64,000 bases of DNA from Mycobacterium sp. IS-1742 (GCF_001500125.1 NZ_LQIV01000002.1:62001-126000), one strand, 5' to 3'; counted from the first letter of the stretch, positions 52,667 to 63,006 are shown. Notes: generated from the letters alone by a model not told the origin. A program made the numbers and translations.

Positions 52667-53931
52667 CCCGGGCACTGCTCACCAGGACCACGGCAGCGGC
52701 GCTGATGGTGTCGATACTCGGCGCGGCCGTGTTCATCACATCCCGCCACGTCTTCCGTCCGACCACGATCACCGCTGTCTTCGCCGGCGCCACCTCGATC
52801 TACCCGGGAGACGAGGTGCGGATCGCCGGGGTTCCGGTGGGCACCATCTCCCGTATCGAACCGGACGGCCCCCAGGCGGTGTTCACCCTGCAGGTCGACC
52901 ACGGCGTGCGGGTGCCCGCCGACGCGCGGGCCGTCATCGTCGCGCAGAACCTGGTCTCGGCGCGTTTCGTCCAGCTCACCCCCGCTTTCACCGCGGGCCC
53001 CACGATGGCGGACCACACCGTCATTCCCATCGAACGGACCGCCGTCCCCGTGGAGTGGGACGAGGTCAAGGAGCAGTTGACCCGGCTGGCCGCCGATCTG
53101 GGGCCCACCGCCGTGTCGTCGACCAGCTCGGTGGGCCGCTTGATCGACAGCGCCGCCGACGCGATGGACGGCAATGGCGACCGGCTCCGGGAGACGTTGT
53201 CGCAGCTGGCCGCGATCAGCCGGGTCATCGCCGACGGCAGCGGGGACATCAGCGGGATCATCGAGAACCTCCAGGTCTTCGTCGCCGTCCTGCGGCGGAG
53301 CAACGAGCAGATAGTGCAGTTCCAGGACCGGCTCGCCACGCTCACCAGCGTGCTCGACGGCAGCCGGTCGGACATCGACGCCGCGCTGGCCGGCCTCTCC
53401 CGGGCGGTGACCGACGTCCGGCGATTCGTCGCAGACAGCCGCGACGCCACCGCCGAGCAGGTGCTTCGGCTGCGCAACGTCACCCAGACGCTGGTCGACC
53501 ACCAGGACGATCTCGAGCAGGTACTCCACGTCGCACCCTCGGCGCTCGCGAACTCCTACAACATGATGGATCCCCGAACCGGGGGCGCCAGCGGGGTGTT
53601 CGTACTGAACAACTTCTCCGACCCGACCATGTTCTTCTGCGGCATGCTCGGAGCACTGGCCAATGTCACCGCGCCCGAGACGAGTCGGCTGTGTTCGCAG
53701 TACCTCGGCCCGGGTCTGGACCGGCTGAACTTCAATTACCTTCCGTTCCCGTTCAATCCGGGGCTCACCAGTGTTCCGTCGGCCGAGAAGCTCATCTACA
53801 CCGATCCCGCGCTGCGGCCGGGCGGGGAAGGCACCACCTCCGGCCCCATGGCCGTCGCCCCGGAGGATTCGGCCTACGCCCCGACCACGACGCCTGATCT
53901 CCTCCTACCCGCGGAAAGGCCACCGTCGTGA
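52663..53931 (+). CDS. mceD: MceD-type protein
   Basis: This 422-residue protein begins MTRALLTRTTAAALMVSILG. It has an N-terminal helix, an Mce domain (AVFAGATSIYPGDEVRIAGVPVG, about 37-105) and a long helical domain with VADSRDATAEQVLRLRNVTQ. A Pro-rich tail follows after NFNYLPFPFNPG, a segment common in MceD. It overlaps mceC by 4 bp and mceE by 4 bp. It is the fourth Mce subunit. Confidence 0.87.
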   Translation: MTRALLTRTTAAALMVSILGAAVFITSRHVFRPTTITAVFAGATSIYPGDEVRIAGVPVGTISRIEPDGPQAVFTLQVDHGVRVPADARAVIVAQNLVSARFVQLTPAFTAGPTMADHTVIPIERTAVPVEWDEVKEQLTRLAADLGPTAVSSTSSVGRLIDSAADAMDGNGDRLRETLSQLAAISRVIADGSGDISGIIENLQVFVAVLRRSNEQIVQFQDRLATLTSVLDGSRSDIDAALAGLSRAVTDVRRFVADSRDATAEQVLRLRNVTQTLVDHQDDLEQVLHVAPSALANSYNMMDPRTGGASGVFVLNNFSDPTMFFCGMLGALANVTAPETSRLCSQYLGPGLDRLNFNYLPFPFNPGLTSVPSAEKLIYTDPALRPGGEGTTSGPMAVAPEDSAYAPTTTPDLLLPAERPPS

Positions 53932-55115
53932 GCATCCTGCGCACGGGGCGTCGCGCCCTGTCCGTCCTGCTGCCCGTCCTGGTCGCCGGGTGCAGCTTCC
54001 AGGGCGTGAACTCCCTGCCCCTCCCCGGCACTGCCGGACGGGAGACCGACGCGTGGAAATACCGCGTCGAGCTGAGCAATGTCGGCACGCTGGAACCGAA
54101 TTCACCGGTCATGGTCGACGACGTCGTCGTCGGGAGCGTCCGCAGCGTCGGTCTCGTGAACCGCCTCGCCGAGGTCGAGATCGCGGTGCGGCCCGACGTG
54201 CACATCCCCGCGAACGCCACCGCCGCGGTCGGTCAGACCAGCCTTCTCGGCTCCATGCACCTGCAGTTGGACGTCCCGGCCGATGAGGCGCCGGCAGGCA
54301 CGCTGCGCGACGGCGCGACCATCCCGCTCGATCGCTCGTCGACCTACCCGTCGACCGAACAGACGCTCGCGGCCCTGTCCGCCGTGGTCAACGCGGGCGG
54401 GCTCGGGCAGATCGGCGACATAATCCACTCGTTGAACGCCGCCTTCACCGGACGCCAGACCCAGATCCGCGATCTCCTCGGCCGCCTCGACACCTTCGTC
54501 GGGGCCCTCGACACCCAGCGCGACAACGTCATCGCCACCGTGACCGAGCTCGACAGGTTCGCGTCCACGCTGGCCGACCAACAGGACGTCATCACCGAGG
54601 CGCTCCGCGACATCCCCCCGGCGCTCGACACGTTACGGCGGGAACGGCCCCGGCTGGTGGCCGCGCTGGACAGGCTCCGGGTGTTCAGCGACACGGCCAC
54701 CGGTGTCGTCTCCGCGGTCGGCGACAACCTCGTCACCGACCTGCAGAACCTGGCCCCGACCATCCGCGCCCTGGCCGACGTCGGACCCGACATCAGTACC
54801 GCCCTCGCGTGGGCCACCGTCTTCCCGCTCGGGCAGGACATCATCGACCGCGGAATCCGCGGCGACTACATGAACCTGTTCGTCACCGTCGACCTGACGC
54901 TGGGACGCTTCAAACGAGGCCTGTTGGCGGGCACCAGCTTCGGCGACGAGAACGCACCCCTGGTGCCCGCTCCCGGGGACCCGGGATACGACTCGTTCTA
55001 CTCGAAGAACCCGCTCGGGGAGGCCGTCGCCCCGCCTCCCGGGGTGAAGGGACCCGACCGGATGCCGCCTCCCCCGACTCCGGCTCCCCCGACGACCGGG
55101 CCGGGTGGTGGCTGA
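53928..55115 (+). CDS. mceE: MceE-type lipoprotein
   Basis: This 395-residue protein has a signal peptide with lipobox VLVAGC (cysteine near residue 21), so it is lipid-anchored, as is usual for the fifth mce gene. The Mce domain (YRVELSNVGTLEPNSPVMVDDVVVG, about 42-105) is followed by helices and a Pro-rich C-terminus (PPPPTPAPPTTGPGGG). It overlaps mceD by 4 bp and ends on the mceF start (TGATG). Confidence 0.88.
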   Translation: MSILRTGRRALSVLLPVLVAGCSFQGVNSLPLPGTAGRETDAWKYRVELSNVGTLEPNSPVMVDDVVVGSVRSVGLVNRLAEVEIAVRPDVHIPANATAAVGQTSLLGSMHLQLDVPADEAPAGTLRDGATIPLDRSSTYPSTEQTLAALSAVVNAGGLGQIGDIIHSLNAAFTGRQTQIRDLLGRLDTFVGALDTQRDNVIATVTELDRFASTLADQQDVITEALRDIPPALDTLRRERPRLVAALDRLRVFSDTATGVVSAVGDNLVTDLQNLAPTIRALADVGPDISTALAWATVFPLGQDIIDRGIRGDYMNLFVTVDLTLGRFKRGLLAGTSFGDENAPLVPAPGDPGYDSFYSKNPLGEAVAPPPGVKGPDRMPPPPTPAPPTTGPGGG

Positions 55116-56602
55116 TGCTGACCCGATTCGTCCGCATCCAGCTCACGATCTTCGTCGTCGCCTCGATCGTCGGCGTATCGGTGTTGATCGTCGAATACCT
55201 GCAGCTCCCCACCCTGCTCGGAGTGGGCCGGATCACCGTGACGATGGAACTGCCGAACGCCGGGGGTCTCTACCGATTCTCCAACGTGACCTATCGCGGA
55301 GTGCAGATCGGAAAGGTGACCGAAGTCGACGTCGGCCCGCGCGGCGCCGTCGCCACCCTGTCCCTCGACGGCTCGCCGCAGGTGCCGAGCGACCTCACCG
55401 CCGAAGTTCGCAGTGTGTCCGCGGTCGGCGAGCAGTACGTCGATCTGCGACCGCGCGGCCGAGGCGGCCCGTACCTGCATGACGGTTCGGTGATCCCGAG
55501 GGACCGCATCGTCATCCCGCAGGAGGTCGGCCCGATGATGGACCGGCTCAGCGCGCTGATCGGCAGCGTCCCGACCGACAAGCTCGACGGGCTGCTCGAC
55601 GAGTCGTTCAAGGCGTTCAACGGCTCCGCGTACGACCTGCAGTCCCTCTCGGACTCCGCGTCGCGGATCGCCCGCGACACCGACGCGGTCGCCGACCGCA
55701 CCACACGCCTCATCGACGACGCCCAACCGGTGCTCGACGGACAGAACGTCAGCGCGCAGGCACTGCGCACGTGGGCCGACCGACTCGCCGGCATCACGGG
55801 GCAACTGGTGGCCGACGACCCCGACATCCGCACCATCTTCGAGACTGGACCCGTTGCTGCACAGGAGGTTTCGCGCCTACTCGACCAGGTGAAACCGACG
55901 TTGCCGGTACTGCTGGCCAACCTCGCGTCGATCGGACAGATCGCCGTGACCTATCGCCCCGGACTGGAGCAGCTCCTGGTGTTGCTGCCACCGGCGACGG
56001 CCTTCTACCAGTCGGCGGGACCCGGACAGAACGCGACCGGTATCCCTCTCGGCGACTTCCGGGTGTCGATGAGCGATCCGCCGGCCTGCACCGTGGGCTT
56101 CCTGCCGCCGTCGTCGTGGCGCTCCCCCGCCGACACCACCACCATCGACACCCCGGACGGTCTGTACTGCAAGCTGCCCCAGGATTCGCCGATTGCCGTG
56201 CGCGGGGCCCGCAACTTCCCCTGCATGCGCCACCCCGGCAAGTACGCCCCCACCATCGAGGAGTGCAACAGCGACCGGCCGTTCCAGCCACTGGCCGTCC
56301 GCCAGCACGCCACGGGACCGTATCCGCTGGACCCGAATCTCATCGCTCAGGGTGTCCCCCCCGACGACCGGGTGTCCGCGGACGAGAACATCCACGGGCC
56401 GATCGAGGGAACACCGGGCGCCGCGCCGAGTGGTCACACCGGCGACGGTCCCGCACCGGGACCCGCGGTCGCCGTCGCCACCTACGATCCCGAAACCGGT
56501 CGCGTCGCCGCGCCCGACGGTGACATCTTCGAGCAGAGCGATCTGTCGTCACCCGGGACGGACAGGACCTGGAAGGATCTCGTGATGTCGGGAAGCGGAT
56601 AG
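55115..56602 (+). CDS. mceF: MceF-type protein
   Basis: This 495-residue protein begins MLTRFVRIQLTIFVVASIVG with one N-terminal helix. The Mce domain (VTMELPNAGGLYRFSNVTYRGVQIG, about 40-100) is followed by helical and Cys-containing regions (PACTVGFLPP, LYCKLPQ, FPCMRHPGKYAPT) and a long C-terminal tail. That tail, with an acidic end, is typical for MceF. The ATG shares one base with the mceE stop. It completes the A to F set. Confidence 0.87.
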   Translation: MLTRFVRIQLTIFVVASIVGVSVLIVEYLQLPTLLGVGRITVTMELPNAGGLYRFSNVTYRGVQIGKVTEVDVGPRGAVATLSLDGSPQVPSDLTAEVRSVSAVGEQYVDLRPRGRGGPYLHDGSVIPRDRIVIPQEVGPMMDRLSALIGSVPTDKLDGLLDESFKAFNGSAYDLQSLSDSASRIARDTDAVADRTTRLIDDAQPVLDGQNVSAQALRTWADRLAGITGQLVADDPDIRTIFETGPVAAQEVSRLLDQVKPTLPVLLANLASIGQIAVTYRPGLEQLLVLLPPATAFYQSAGPGQNATGIPLGDFRVSMSDPPACTVGFLPPSSWRSPADTTTIDTPDGLYCKLPQDSPIAVRGARNFPCMRHPGKYAPTIEECNSDRPFQPLAVRQHATGPYPLDPNLIAQGVPPDDRVSADENIHGPIEGTPGAAPSGHTGDGPAPGPAVAVATYDPETGRVAAPDGDIFEQSDLSSPGTDRTWKDLVMSGSG

Positions 56603-56611
56603 GCACAGGAC

Positions 56612-57118
56612 ATGTCGACGACGCACATCACCACCGCAGCCGCGGTCGGCGCCCTGCTCATCGGGGGCGTCGCAGCTGGGGCGACGACGTCCGCCTCGGT
56701 CGGCGACGTGGCCCTCAACGGTGTGTTCACGGCGGTCTCCGACGGCGAATGGGCCAAGACCCGGGAGAGCTTTCGCGACGAGGCCACGGTTGTCAGCACC
56801 TGGACGATCTCGTCGACGTGCACCACCTATCAGGACTGCACCGGGTCGGTGACCAGCGATCAGGGGTGGACCGCCGACCTGGTCTACCGCAACCTGATGT
56901 GGCGGGTCACCCGGGTCATCGAGGGCTGGGAGCGCTGCCCGGACGGCACCGCCTTCCCCGGCGAGCAGTCGTTCACGTTCTGGCCGGCCCGCGCGGACGC
57001 GCCGGACCGGCATGACCGGCTCAGCGGGTGGGACCAGACCATCGGACCGAGCGGCGCCTGCGGCGTCAACCGGTGGCAGAACATCCGAATGCCGTTCCGC
57101 CTCAGTCGGATCACCTGA
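56612..57118 (+). CDS. Mce-associated secreted protein of unknown function
   Basis: This 168-residue protein starts MSTTHITTAAAVGALLIGGVAAGATTSA, a signal peptide with possible cleavage after ATTSA, then a domain with three to four Cys (SSTCTTYQDCTG, ERCPDG, ACGVNRW) that could form disulfides. The ATG lies 9 bp after mceF, so it is part of the operon. I do not recognise a family with a defined function. It may bind the ligand of the Mce system in the cell envelope. Export is inferred. Confidence 0.65.
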   Translation: MSTTHITTAAAVGALLIGGVAAGATTSASVGDVALNGVFTAVSDGEWAKTRESFRDEATVVSTWTISSTCTTYQDCTGSVTSDQGWTADLVYRNLMWRVTRVIEGWERCPDGTAFPGEQSFTFWPARADAPDRHDRLSGWDQTIGPSGACGVNRWQNIRMPFRLSRIT

Positions 57119-57128
57119 TCGTCGACGC

Positions 57129-58610
57129 TCAGCCGGGATCGAGGGCCGACAGCCGGTGCACCTGCGGGCGGGTGGCCGGATACAACTCACACCAGGTGTC
57201 GTAGAGGTCGTCGTAGAGCGCGCGGCGCCGAGGGTCGGGCTCGATCTCCCGGTCCACCCGTGTCCAGTCCGTGCCCGGGTCGACGAGACCGGTCCCGATC
57301 GCGGCGAGCAGCGCGTCGCCGTAGCTCGCGCCGATCGCCTGTTCGGGGACGAGCTGCGGCCTGCCGGTGATGTCGCTGACCGCCTGCGCCCACACCGGAC
57401 TGCGCAGCCCGCCGCCGACGGCCACCGTCCTGGTCGCGGAGTGGGCGTCGTCGAAGCGTTCGAGGATCTGCCGGATGCCGAAGGAGATGCCCTCGTATGC
57501 CGCGCGGAACAGGTGCCCGCGACCGTGGCGCAACGTCAGGCCCGCGACCACGCCCCGCGCCCGCGGGTCGAACACCGGGGTGCGCTCGCCTGCCAGGTAC
57601 GGCAACATCAGCAACCCCTCGCTGCCGGGAGGCACCGCCGACGCCTCGGCCGTCAGTTCGTCGAACGACGCGCCGCCGGTGGTGGCCTGCAACCAGCCGA
57701 TCAAGCTGCCCGCCGTGGACGTCCCCGCCGCCAGCGCAAGGCTGCCGTGCTCGACGCCCGTGGTCGTCCACAGCGTCGGATCGCTGAAGTACTCGTCGAT
57801 GATCTGGACGAGGAACATCGTCGAGCCGTACATCAGCATCTGATCGCCGGGCCTGCGCACGCCGACGGAGAACGCCTCGGAGTACGCGTCGATGGTGCCG
57901 GCCGACACCGGGGTGCCGGCCGGAACGCCGGTGGCCGCCGCCGCCTCGGCGGTGACCGTGCCCACCACCTCGCTGGGCCACACCAGACGGGGCAGCGGCA
58001 GATGCGCGCAGATGCGCCGCGCCCAGTCGTGGTTCCAGTCGAACACCCGGGTGCCGTAGAGCGGGTCGCACTGGCTGGCGGTGTGATGGTCGATGACGTA
58101 TTCGCCGGTCAACTTGGCGGCGATGTAGGAGTTCGACCCGTACCAGCCCGTCGCGCGGTCGAACACCTGGGGCTCGTGGCGGCGCACCCACTCCAGTTTC
58201 GGTCCGACGGCCTGGCTGGACAGTAGGGTGCCGGCCCGTTCGAGGATGTTCTGCTCACCCAATTCCGCTGTGAGCGAGTCGATCTCAGCGGTGGCTCGAG
58301 TGTCGATGCCGTACAGGATGGCCGGCCGCAGCGGGTGCAGTCGATCGTCGCAGAGCACCAGACACGGCCCCACCCCGCTGACACACATCCCGGCGACCGC
58401 ACCGCCTGCGGGAAGCCGCGCCATCAGCGCGGTGCTGATGCGGCAGACCTCGTGCCACCACAGCCCCTCGGCATCGGCCTCCGCCCAACCCGGGCGGGGC
58501 AGGCTCATCGCATGCGCGATGGTCTCCGAGGCGATCACCCACCCGCTCGAATCGACGAGGACGCCCTTGGTGCTCCCCGTTCCGATGTCGATTCCGAGCA
58601 GCAGATCCAC
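57129..58610 (-). CDS. FGGY-family carbohydrate kinase
   Basis: This 493-residue kinase starts with the phosphate loop LLLGIDIGTGSTKGVLVD. It has FGGY features such as YGIDTRA and, near residue 430, the ATP-binding AVGGGLRSPVWAQAVSDITG followed by QAIGASYGDALLA. FGGY kinases phosphorylate sugars or polyols such as xylulose, ribulose, glycerol or erythritol; which one is not clear here. GTG at 58610 with AGGG upstream is preferred. No transporter or dehydrogenase lies next to it, so substrate inference from context is weak. Confidence 0.85.
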   Translation of the reverse strand: MDLLLGIDIGTGSTKGVLVDSSGWVIASETIAHAMSLPRPGWAEADAEGLWWHEVCRISTALMARLPAGGAVAGMCVSGVGPCLVLCDDRLHPLRPAILYGIDTRATAEIDSLTAELGEQNILERAGTLLSSQAVGPKLEWVRRHEPQVFDRATGWYGSNSYIAAKLTGEYVIDHHTASQCDPLYGTRVFDWNHDWARRICAHLPLPRLVWPSEVVGTVTAEAAAATGVPAGTPVSAGTIDAYSEAFSVGVRRPGDQMLMYGSTMFLVQIIDEYFSDPTLWTTTGVEHGSLALAAGTSTAGSLIGWLQATTGGASFDELTAEASAVPPGSEGLLMLPYLAGERTPVFDPRARGVVAGLTLRHGRGHLFRAAYEGISFGIRQILERFDDAHSATRTVAVGGGLRSPVWAQAVSDITGRPQLVPEQAIGASYGDALLAAIGTGLVDPGTDWTRVDREIEPDPRRRALYDDLYDTWCELYPATRPQVHRLSALDPG

Positions 58611-58639
58611 GTGCTGAACCCTACGTGGTGCGGACCCCG

Positions 58640-59452
58640 TCAGTGCGTCCTGGACGGAAAGGGATCGTTGCCGAAATCGATCTGCGCGGCCGGGTTGCTG
58701 ACCGCGGTCACCATCCCCGAGCCGAAGGCCCCGTCCCGGTCGTAGAGCGTCGCGGTGCCCACGGAGATGCCGTCGGCGACCCAGTGCGAATCCGCCTGCA
58801 CACCGACCCACTCGTCGACGGGCAGCCGGGCGATCGCGACGGTGAGATCGCCGTTGATGTACCCGACCCCGGCCGTGCCCAGGTTGGTGACGAGGCTGGT
58901 GCCCTCGGCGGCCACCACCGCCCGCACGAACGGCGAGTTCTCGGTGCCGGCGACCACCTGGATCGAGCGGCTCCAGGTCCGTTTGCGGGCGGTGTTCTGG
59001 TGGTCGACGATCGCGTGAGTCCAGCCCAGCCCGTCGCTGCCGAGGTGGATCGCCCGCGACGGATCGACCTCGGACGGCACGTCGAACGCGCCGGGGGCGA
59101 CCCATTCGTCACCACGCGGCGCCTGCGCCCGCCGGTACTGCACGAGCGTCGCGCGTGCGACGGTGACGCCGTCCTGGACCAGTTCGCACTCGGCGTTGCG
59201 CACGCGCCTGCCGTCGCGCACCAGGTTCGTTTTCGCCGTCGTCGCGACGCCCCGGGCCGCCTTGAACAGGTCGACGGTCAGGCGGGTCGGGAGGAACTCT
59301 TCGCGCCCGAACTCGGCCTCGAGGACCGACGCCGCCAGCCCCACGACGGCCGGCCCGTTCAGGTGATCCTCCCCCCAGTGGCTCTGAGCGAACCGGGTGG
59401 GCAGGAACGCACCGTCGTCGGCCGGATCGAAGTGGACGGGATGTTCGCTCAC
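58640..59452 (-). CDS. Thioesterase-like (double hotdog) protein
   Basis: This 270-residue protein begins MSEHPVHFDPADDGAFLPTRF. It contains GPAVVGLAASVLEAEFG and PTRLTVDLFKAARG in the first half and GDLTVAIARLPVDEWVGVQADS in the second, a two-hotdog arrangement typical of acyl-CoA thioesterase (TesB-like) proteins in mycobacteria. These hydrolyse acyl-CoA esters or bind acyl-CoA. The GTG at 59452 has weak ribosome-site support; a longer frame upstream overlaps the divergent reductase gene. Confidence 0.72.
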   Translation of the reverse strand: MSEHPVHFDPADDGAFLPTRFAQSHWGEDHLNGPAVVGLAASVLEAEFGREEFLPTRLTVDLFKAARGVATTAKTNLVRDGRRVRNAECELVQDGVTVARATLVQYRRAQAPRGDEWVAPGAFDVPSEVDPSRAIHLGSDGLGWTHAIVDHQNTARKRTWSRSIQVVAGTENSPFVRAVVAAEGTSLVTNLGTAGVGYINGDLTVAIARLPVDEWVGVQADSHWVADGISVGTATLYDRDGAFGSGMVTAVSNPAAQIDFGNDPFPSRTH

Positions 59453-59541
59453 CCCGGCATCGTCGCACAACTGGTGATGACCGACCTGAGACGCCCGGCG
59501 CCGGGTGATTCCGGGCCCGTACCGCGGGGTAGACGGCCGGT

Positions 59542-60171
59542 ATGACCACTTCCCCACAGGACCGGCCCCTGCGCGCCGTCGGGCTCGTCTGCACCCTCAA
59601 ACCCAGCCCGGCCCCGTCGAGCAGCGTCGTGATCGCCGAGCAGCTCTTCGAACCGATGCGCGAGGCCGGGGTCGAATGCGAGATCGTGCGCTGCGTCGAC
59701 CACACACTGCATCCCGGGGTCGAGGCGGACATGGGCCCGGGCGACGAATGGCCCGCCATCCTCGACAAGATCGTCGCCGCCGACATCGTCGTCGTGTCCA
59801 CCCCGACCTGGGTGGGGCACATGTCCAGCGTCGCCCAGCGCGTGCTCGAACGACTCGACGCCGAACTGTCCGAGACCGACGACGCCGGCCGGCCCCGGCA
59901 GGTGGGGAAGGTGGCGCTCGCCGCGGTCGTCGGCAACGAGGACGGGGCCCACAAGATCGTCGCCGACCTGTTCCAGGCGCTCAACGACATCGGGTTCACC
60001 CTCCCGGCGCAGGGCTGCACCTACTGGAACGACGAGGCGATGGGCGGGCGCGACTTCAAGGACCTCGACGAGACCCCGGAGGCCGTCGCCGACACGACCC
60101 GCTCCGCGGCGCGCAATGCGGTGCACCTGGCGCGCGTGCTGCGCGCCGATCCCTACCCGCCCTACTCCTGA
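59542..60171 (+). CDS. Flavodoxin-like NAD(P)H-dependent FMN reductase
   Basis: This 209-residue flavodoxin-fold protein begins MTTSPQDRPLRAVGLVCTLK. It has the phosphate-binding loop TLKPSPAPSSS and the aromatic-contact segment STPTWVGHMSSVAQRVLERLD, then VVGNEDGAHKIVADLFQAL. This pattern fits NADPH-dependent FMN reductase or WrbA-like proteins; a quinone reductase role is also possible. It converges with the acyl-CoA dehydrogenase at 60262, with a hairpin between. Confidence 0.8.
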   Translation: MTTSPQDRPLRAVGLVCTLKPSPAPSSSVVIAEQLFEPMREAGVECEIVRCVDHTLHPGVEADMGPGDEWPAILDKIVAADIVVVSTPTWVGHMSSVAQRVLERLDAELSETDDAGRPRQVGKVALAAVVGNEDGAHKIVADLFQALNDIGFTLPAQGCTYWNDEAMGGRDFKDLDETPEAVADTTRSAARNAVHLARVLRADPYPPYS

Positions 60172-60177
60172 GGGCGG

Positions 60178-60204
60178 CGCACGCTCGTTCACCGCGAGCG
60201 TGCG
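60178..60204. terminator. Inverted repeat between convergent genes
   Basis: Cgcacgctcg (60178-60187) and cgagcgtgcg (60195-60204) are exact 10-bp inverted arms around a 7-nt loop ttcaccg, 7 bp after the reductase stop. It has no clear U run (gtaaatc follows on the plus strand), so it is a plausible bidirectional or Rho-assisted terminator. Confidence 0.6.
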
Positions 60205-60261
60205 TAAATCCCGTGCGGCGCAACGGTGTGTCGCGTGCAGACGTCGCGGGACAGGGCGGCG

Positions 60262-61479
60262 CTAGCGGATCGTCAGACCGGTCAGCGCGCGTCCGATGAC
60301 GAGGCGCTGGATCTCGCTGGTGCCCTCGAAGATCGTGAAGATCTTCGCGTCGCGGTGCATCCGCTCGACCGGATAGTCGCGGGTGTAGCCGTTGCCACCG
60401 AGGATCTGGATCGCCTCGTCGGTGACGTAGACGGCGGTCTCGCTGGCGTACAACTTGGCCATCGACCCCTCCGCCGAGGTGAACGCCTTGTTGTTGCGGT
60501 GCATCCACCCGGCCCGCCACACCAGCATCCGGGTGGCGTCGATACGCGCTTTCATATCGGCGAGTTTGAAGGCGATGGCCTGGAACTCCCCGATCTTGCG
60601 GCCGAACTGCTCACGCTGACAGGCGTAGTCGAGGGCGTACTCGTAGGCCGCCCTGGCGACCCCCAGTGCCATCGCGCCCACGAACGGGCGGGTGCGCTCG
60701 AACGTCGCCATCGCCGCCTGGCTCGCGGTCCGCTGCCCCTCCTTCGCGCGCGCGATCCGCTGCTCGAACTTCTCCCGCCCACCCAGGAGCAACTCACCGG
60801 GGATACGGACGTTGTCCAGCACCACTTCCGCTGTGTGCGAGGCCCGGATGCCGTGCTTCTTGAACTTCTGCCCCTGCGACAGCCCGCGCGTACCGGGCGG
60901 AACGATGAAGCTGGCCTGCCCGCGGGTGCCGAGGTCCGGGTACACCGAGGCGACCACCACATGGACGTTCGCGATGCCGCCGTTGGTCGCCCACGTCTTG
61001 GTCCCGTTGAGCACCCACTCGTCGGCGGCCTCGTCGTAGACGGCCCGGGTGCGCACCGCCCCGACATCGGAGCCCGCTCCGGGTTCGGACGAACAGAACG
61101 CGGCGACCTTGGTGTCGCCCGGTGTCCCGAACATCGCGGGCAACCAGTCACCGATCTGCTGCGGTGTGCCGTTCGACGCCAGCGCTGCCGCCGCCAGGCC
61201 GGTCGCCAGGATCGACAACGCGATGCCGGCGTCGCCCCAGAAGAGCTCCTCGAACACGGTGATCAGGCCGATACCGCTGCTCTCCCCCGCCATCTGGGCG
61301 AACAGTTCCGGCGTGTACAGCCCGACCTTCGCGGCCTCTTCGATGATCGGCCAGGGGGTCTCTTCGCGCTCGTCCCACTCGGCGGCCGCGGGCCGGACCA
61401 CGTCGCGGGAGAACTCGTGCACCCAGTCACGCACCGAGACGACGTCCTCGGGAAGGTCGAGCGAGAAAGTGGGCTCCAT
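60262..61479 (-). CDS. Acyl-CoA dehydrogenase (canonical type)
   Basis: This 405-residue FadE-type enzyme has FAD-binding [18 protein letters not shown] and [11 protein letters not shown], and the C-terminal [15 protein letters not shown] with the usual catalytic Glu in FEGT. It therefore looks fully competent as a homotetramer, unlike the pair at 36292-38579. It catalyses the first step of fatty acyl-CoA beta-oxidation. The start ATG at 61479 is clear. The region between it and the next gene (61480-61608) has only short GC-rich repeats (atcaccgggg repeated twice). Confidence 0.9.
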   Translation of the reverse strand: MEPTFSLDLPEDVVSVRDWVHEFSRDVVRPAAAEWDEREETPWPIIEEAAKVGLYTPELFAQMAGESSGIGLITVFEELFWGDAGIALSILATGLAAAALASNGTPQQIGDWLPAMFGTPGDTKVAAFCSSEPGAGSDVGAVRTRAVYDEAADEWVLNGTKTWATNGGIANVHVVVASVYPDLGTRGQASFIVPPGTRGLSQGQKFKKHGIRASHTAEVVLDNVRIPGELLLGGREKFEQRIARAKEGQRTASQAAMATFERTRPFVGAMALGVARAAYEYALDYACQREQFGRKIGEFQAIAFKLADMKARIDATRMLVWRAGWMHRNNKAFTSAEGSMAKLYASETAVYVTDEAIQILGGNGYTRDYPVERMHRDAKIFTIFEGTSEIQRLVIGRALTGLTIR

Positions 61480-61608
61480 CGCGGGTCTCCTATCGTGACG
61501 CGGTCGTCGCCGCCCATCGTGTCATGCGTGCGCGCCGGCGCGCGCGCCCGCGTCCGGCGATACCCGGAGCCCTTGCGGCACACCGTTGATCACCGGGGAT
61601 CACCGGGG

Positions 61609-63006
61609 TCACTGACCAAATGTCAGCATCCGCGCCGCGGTGTACCGCTCGGTGACGTGGGGGGTCGGTTCCGCCTCGTAGGACGCCGTCCCTCCGAAGG
61701 CCCAGTCGGGCGGGGCGTCCTGACCGCTGAGCACCCAGGCGGCCTGACGCGCGGCGCCCAGAGCGACGTACTCGGCCGGTGTCGGGACGTGGACGGGGCG
61801 GCCCAGGATGGCCGGTGCGATCCGTCGTACGGCCTCGGAACGCGCCCCGCCGCCGATCAGGATGATCCGCTGGACGTCGACGCCCTGCTCTCGGATCCTG
61901 TCGATGCAGAAGGCCATCGAGGCCAGCAGGCCCTCCACCGCGGCGCGTGCGACGTTGGGCTGGGTGAAGTTGCGGGTGGTGAGGCCGTGCAGCGCACCCG
62001 AGGCGCCGGGGAGGTTCGGTGACCTCTCGCCGTCGAAGTACGGGACCAGGCTGAGGCCTTCCGCACTGGCGGGCGCCGACAGCGCCAGGCGGTCGAACTC
62101 GTCGAACTCCACCTGGAGCATGCCCGCCGTCGCGGCCAGCACCGGCGCCCCGTTGAGCGTGCACACCAGGGGAAGCTGACGGCCGGTCGCATCGGCGAAG
62201 CCCGCGACGAGACCGTCGGGATCGCGCGGCGCGGTCGTCGCGACCGCGCTGACCACACCCGACGTTCCCAGCGACACCACGCAGTCACCCGCGGCGGCAC
62301 CGAGTCCCAGTGCCGCGGCCGCGTTGTCCCCGGCGCCCGGACCGAGCAGGGCGCCCGACGCCGTCCGGCCGGCGACGTCCCGCGGCCCGAGCACCGGGGG
62401 CAGTGCGGGCTTTCGGCCCCGCATCGCCAACTCGAGCAGGTCGGGGTCGTAGTCGCCGGTCTGCGCGGAGAAGTATCCGGTGCCGCTGGCGTCGCTGCGG
62501 TCGGTGCGCACCTCGCCGATGTCGTCGGAGCCGGACAACCGCCACGTCAGCCAGTCGTGCGGCAGGCACACCGCCGCGGTGGCGTCGGCGTTCCCCGGTT
62601 CCGCGTCGGCCAGCCACCGGAGCTTCGCCGCGGTGATCGCGGCGACCGGTACGACGCCGATGCGGTCGGCCCACGCCCCGGGACCGCCGAGCTCCGCGAC
62701 CAGGTCGGCCGCGGCCCCGGCGGAACGGGTGTCGTTCCACAGCAACGCATCCCGCACCACGTCACCCGACGAGTCCAGGCAGACCATCCCGTGCTGCTGG
62801 GCGCCGACCGCCACGGCACCGACGTCCTCGAGGCCACCGGCGGCGTTCGCGGCGGCCTGCAGGGCCGACCACCACATCCGGGGATCGACCTCGGTCCCAC
62901 CGGGATGCGGAGACGTCGCCGAGCGGACGATCTCACCGGTGTCTGCGTCGCACACCAGGATCTTGCACGACTGGGTCGACGAATCGATGCCGGCGACCAG
63001 TGCCAT
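61609..63006 (-). CDS. xylB: Xylulokinase-like FGGY kinase
   Basis: This 465-residue kinase begins [20 protein letters not shown]. It has QQHGMV and [11 protein letters not shown], as in xylulokinases (QMHG, LWNDTR with Asp as base), [15 protein letters not shown], and the late [17 protein letters not shown] with the ATP-binding GGG. XylB phosphorylates D-xylulose to xylulose 5-phosphate. No xylose isomerase or transporter is adjacent in the window. The ATG at 63006 has a GAGGAGG site (63012-63018 on the minus strand). Confidence 0.84.
   Translation of the reverse strand: MALVAGIDSSTQSCKILVCDADTGEIVRSATSPHPGGTEVDPRMWWSALQAAANAAGGLEDVGAVAVGAQQHGMVCLDSSGDVVRDALLWNDTRSAGAAADLVAELGGPGAWADRIGVVPVAAITAAKLRWLADAEPGNADATAAVCLPHDWLTWRLSGSDDIGEVRTDRSDASGTGYFSAQTGDYDPDLLELAMRGRKPALPPVLGPRDVAGRTASGALLGPGAGDNAAAALGLGAAAGDCVVSLGTSGVVSAVATTAPRDPDGLVAGFADATGRQLPLVCTLNGAPVLAATAGMLQVEFDEFDRLALSAPASAEGLSLVPYFDGERSPNLPGASGALHGLTTRNFTQPNVARAAVEGLLASMAFCIDRIREQGVDVQRIILIGGGARSEAVRRIAPAILGRPVHVPTPAEYVALGAARQAAWVLSGQDAPPDWAFGGTASYEAEPTPHVTERYTAARMLTFGQ

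Noticed and set aside
61530..61543. GC-only palindrome gcgcgccggcgcgc between acyl-CoA dehydrogenase and xylB
   Set aside because: Alternating GC tracts of this kind are common in such DNA; no T run or position argues for a function.
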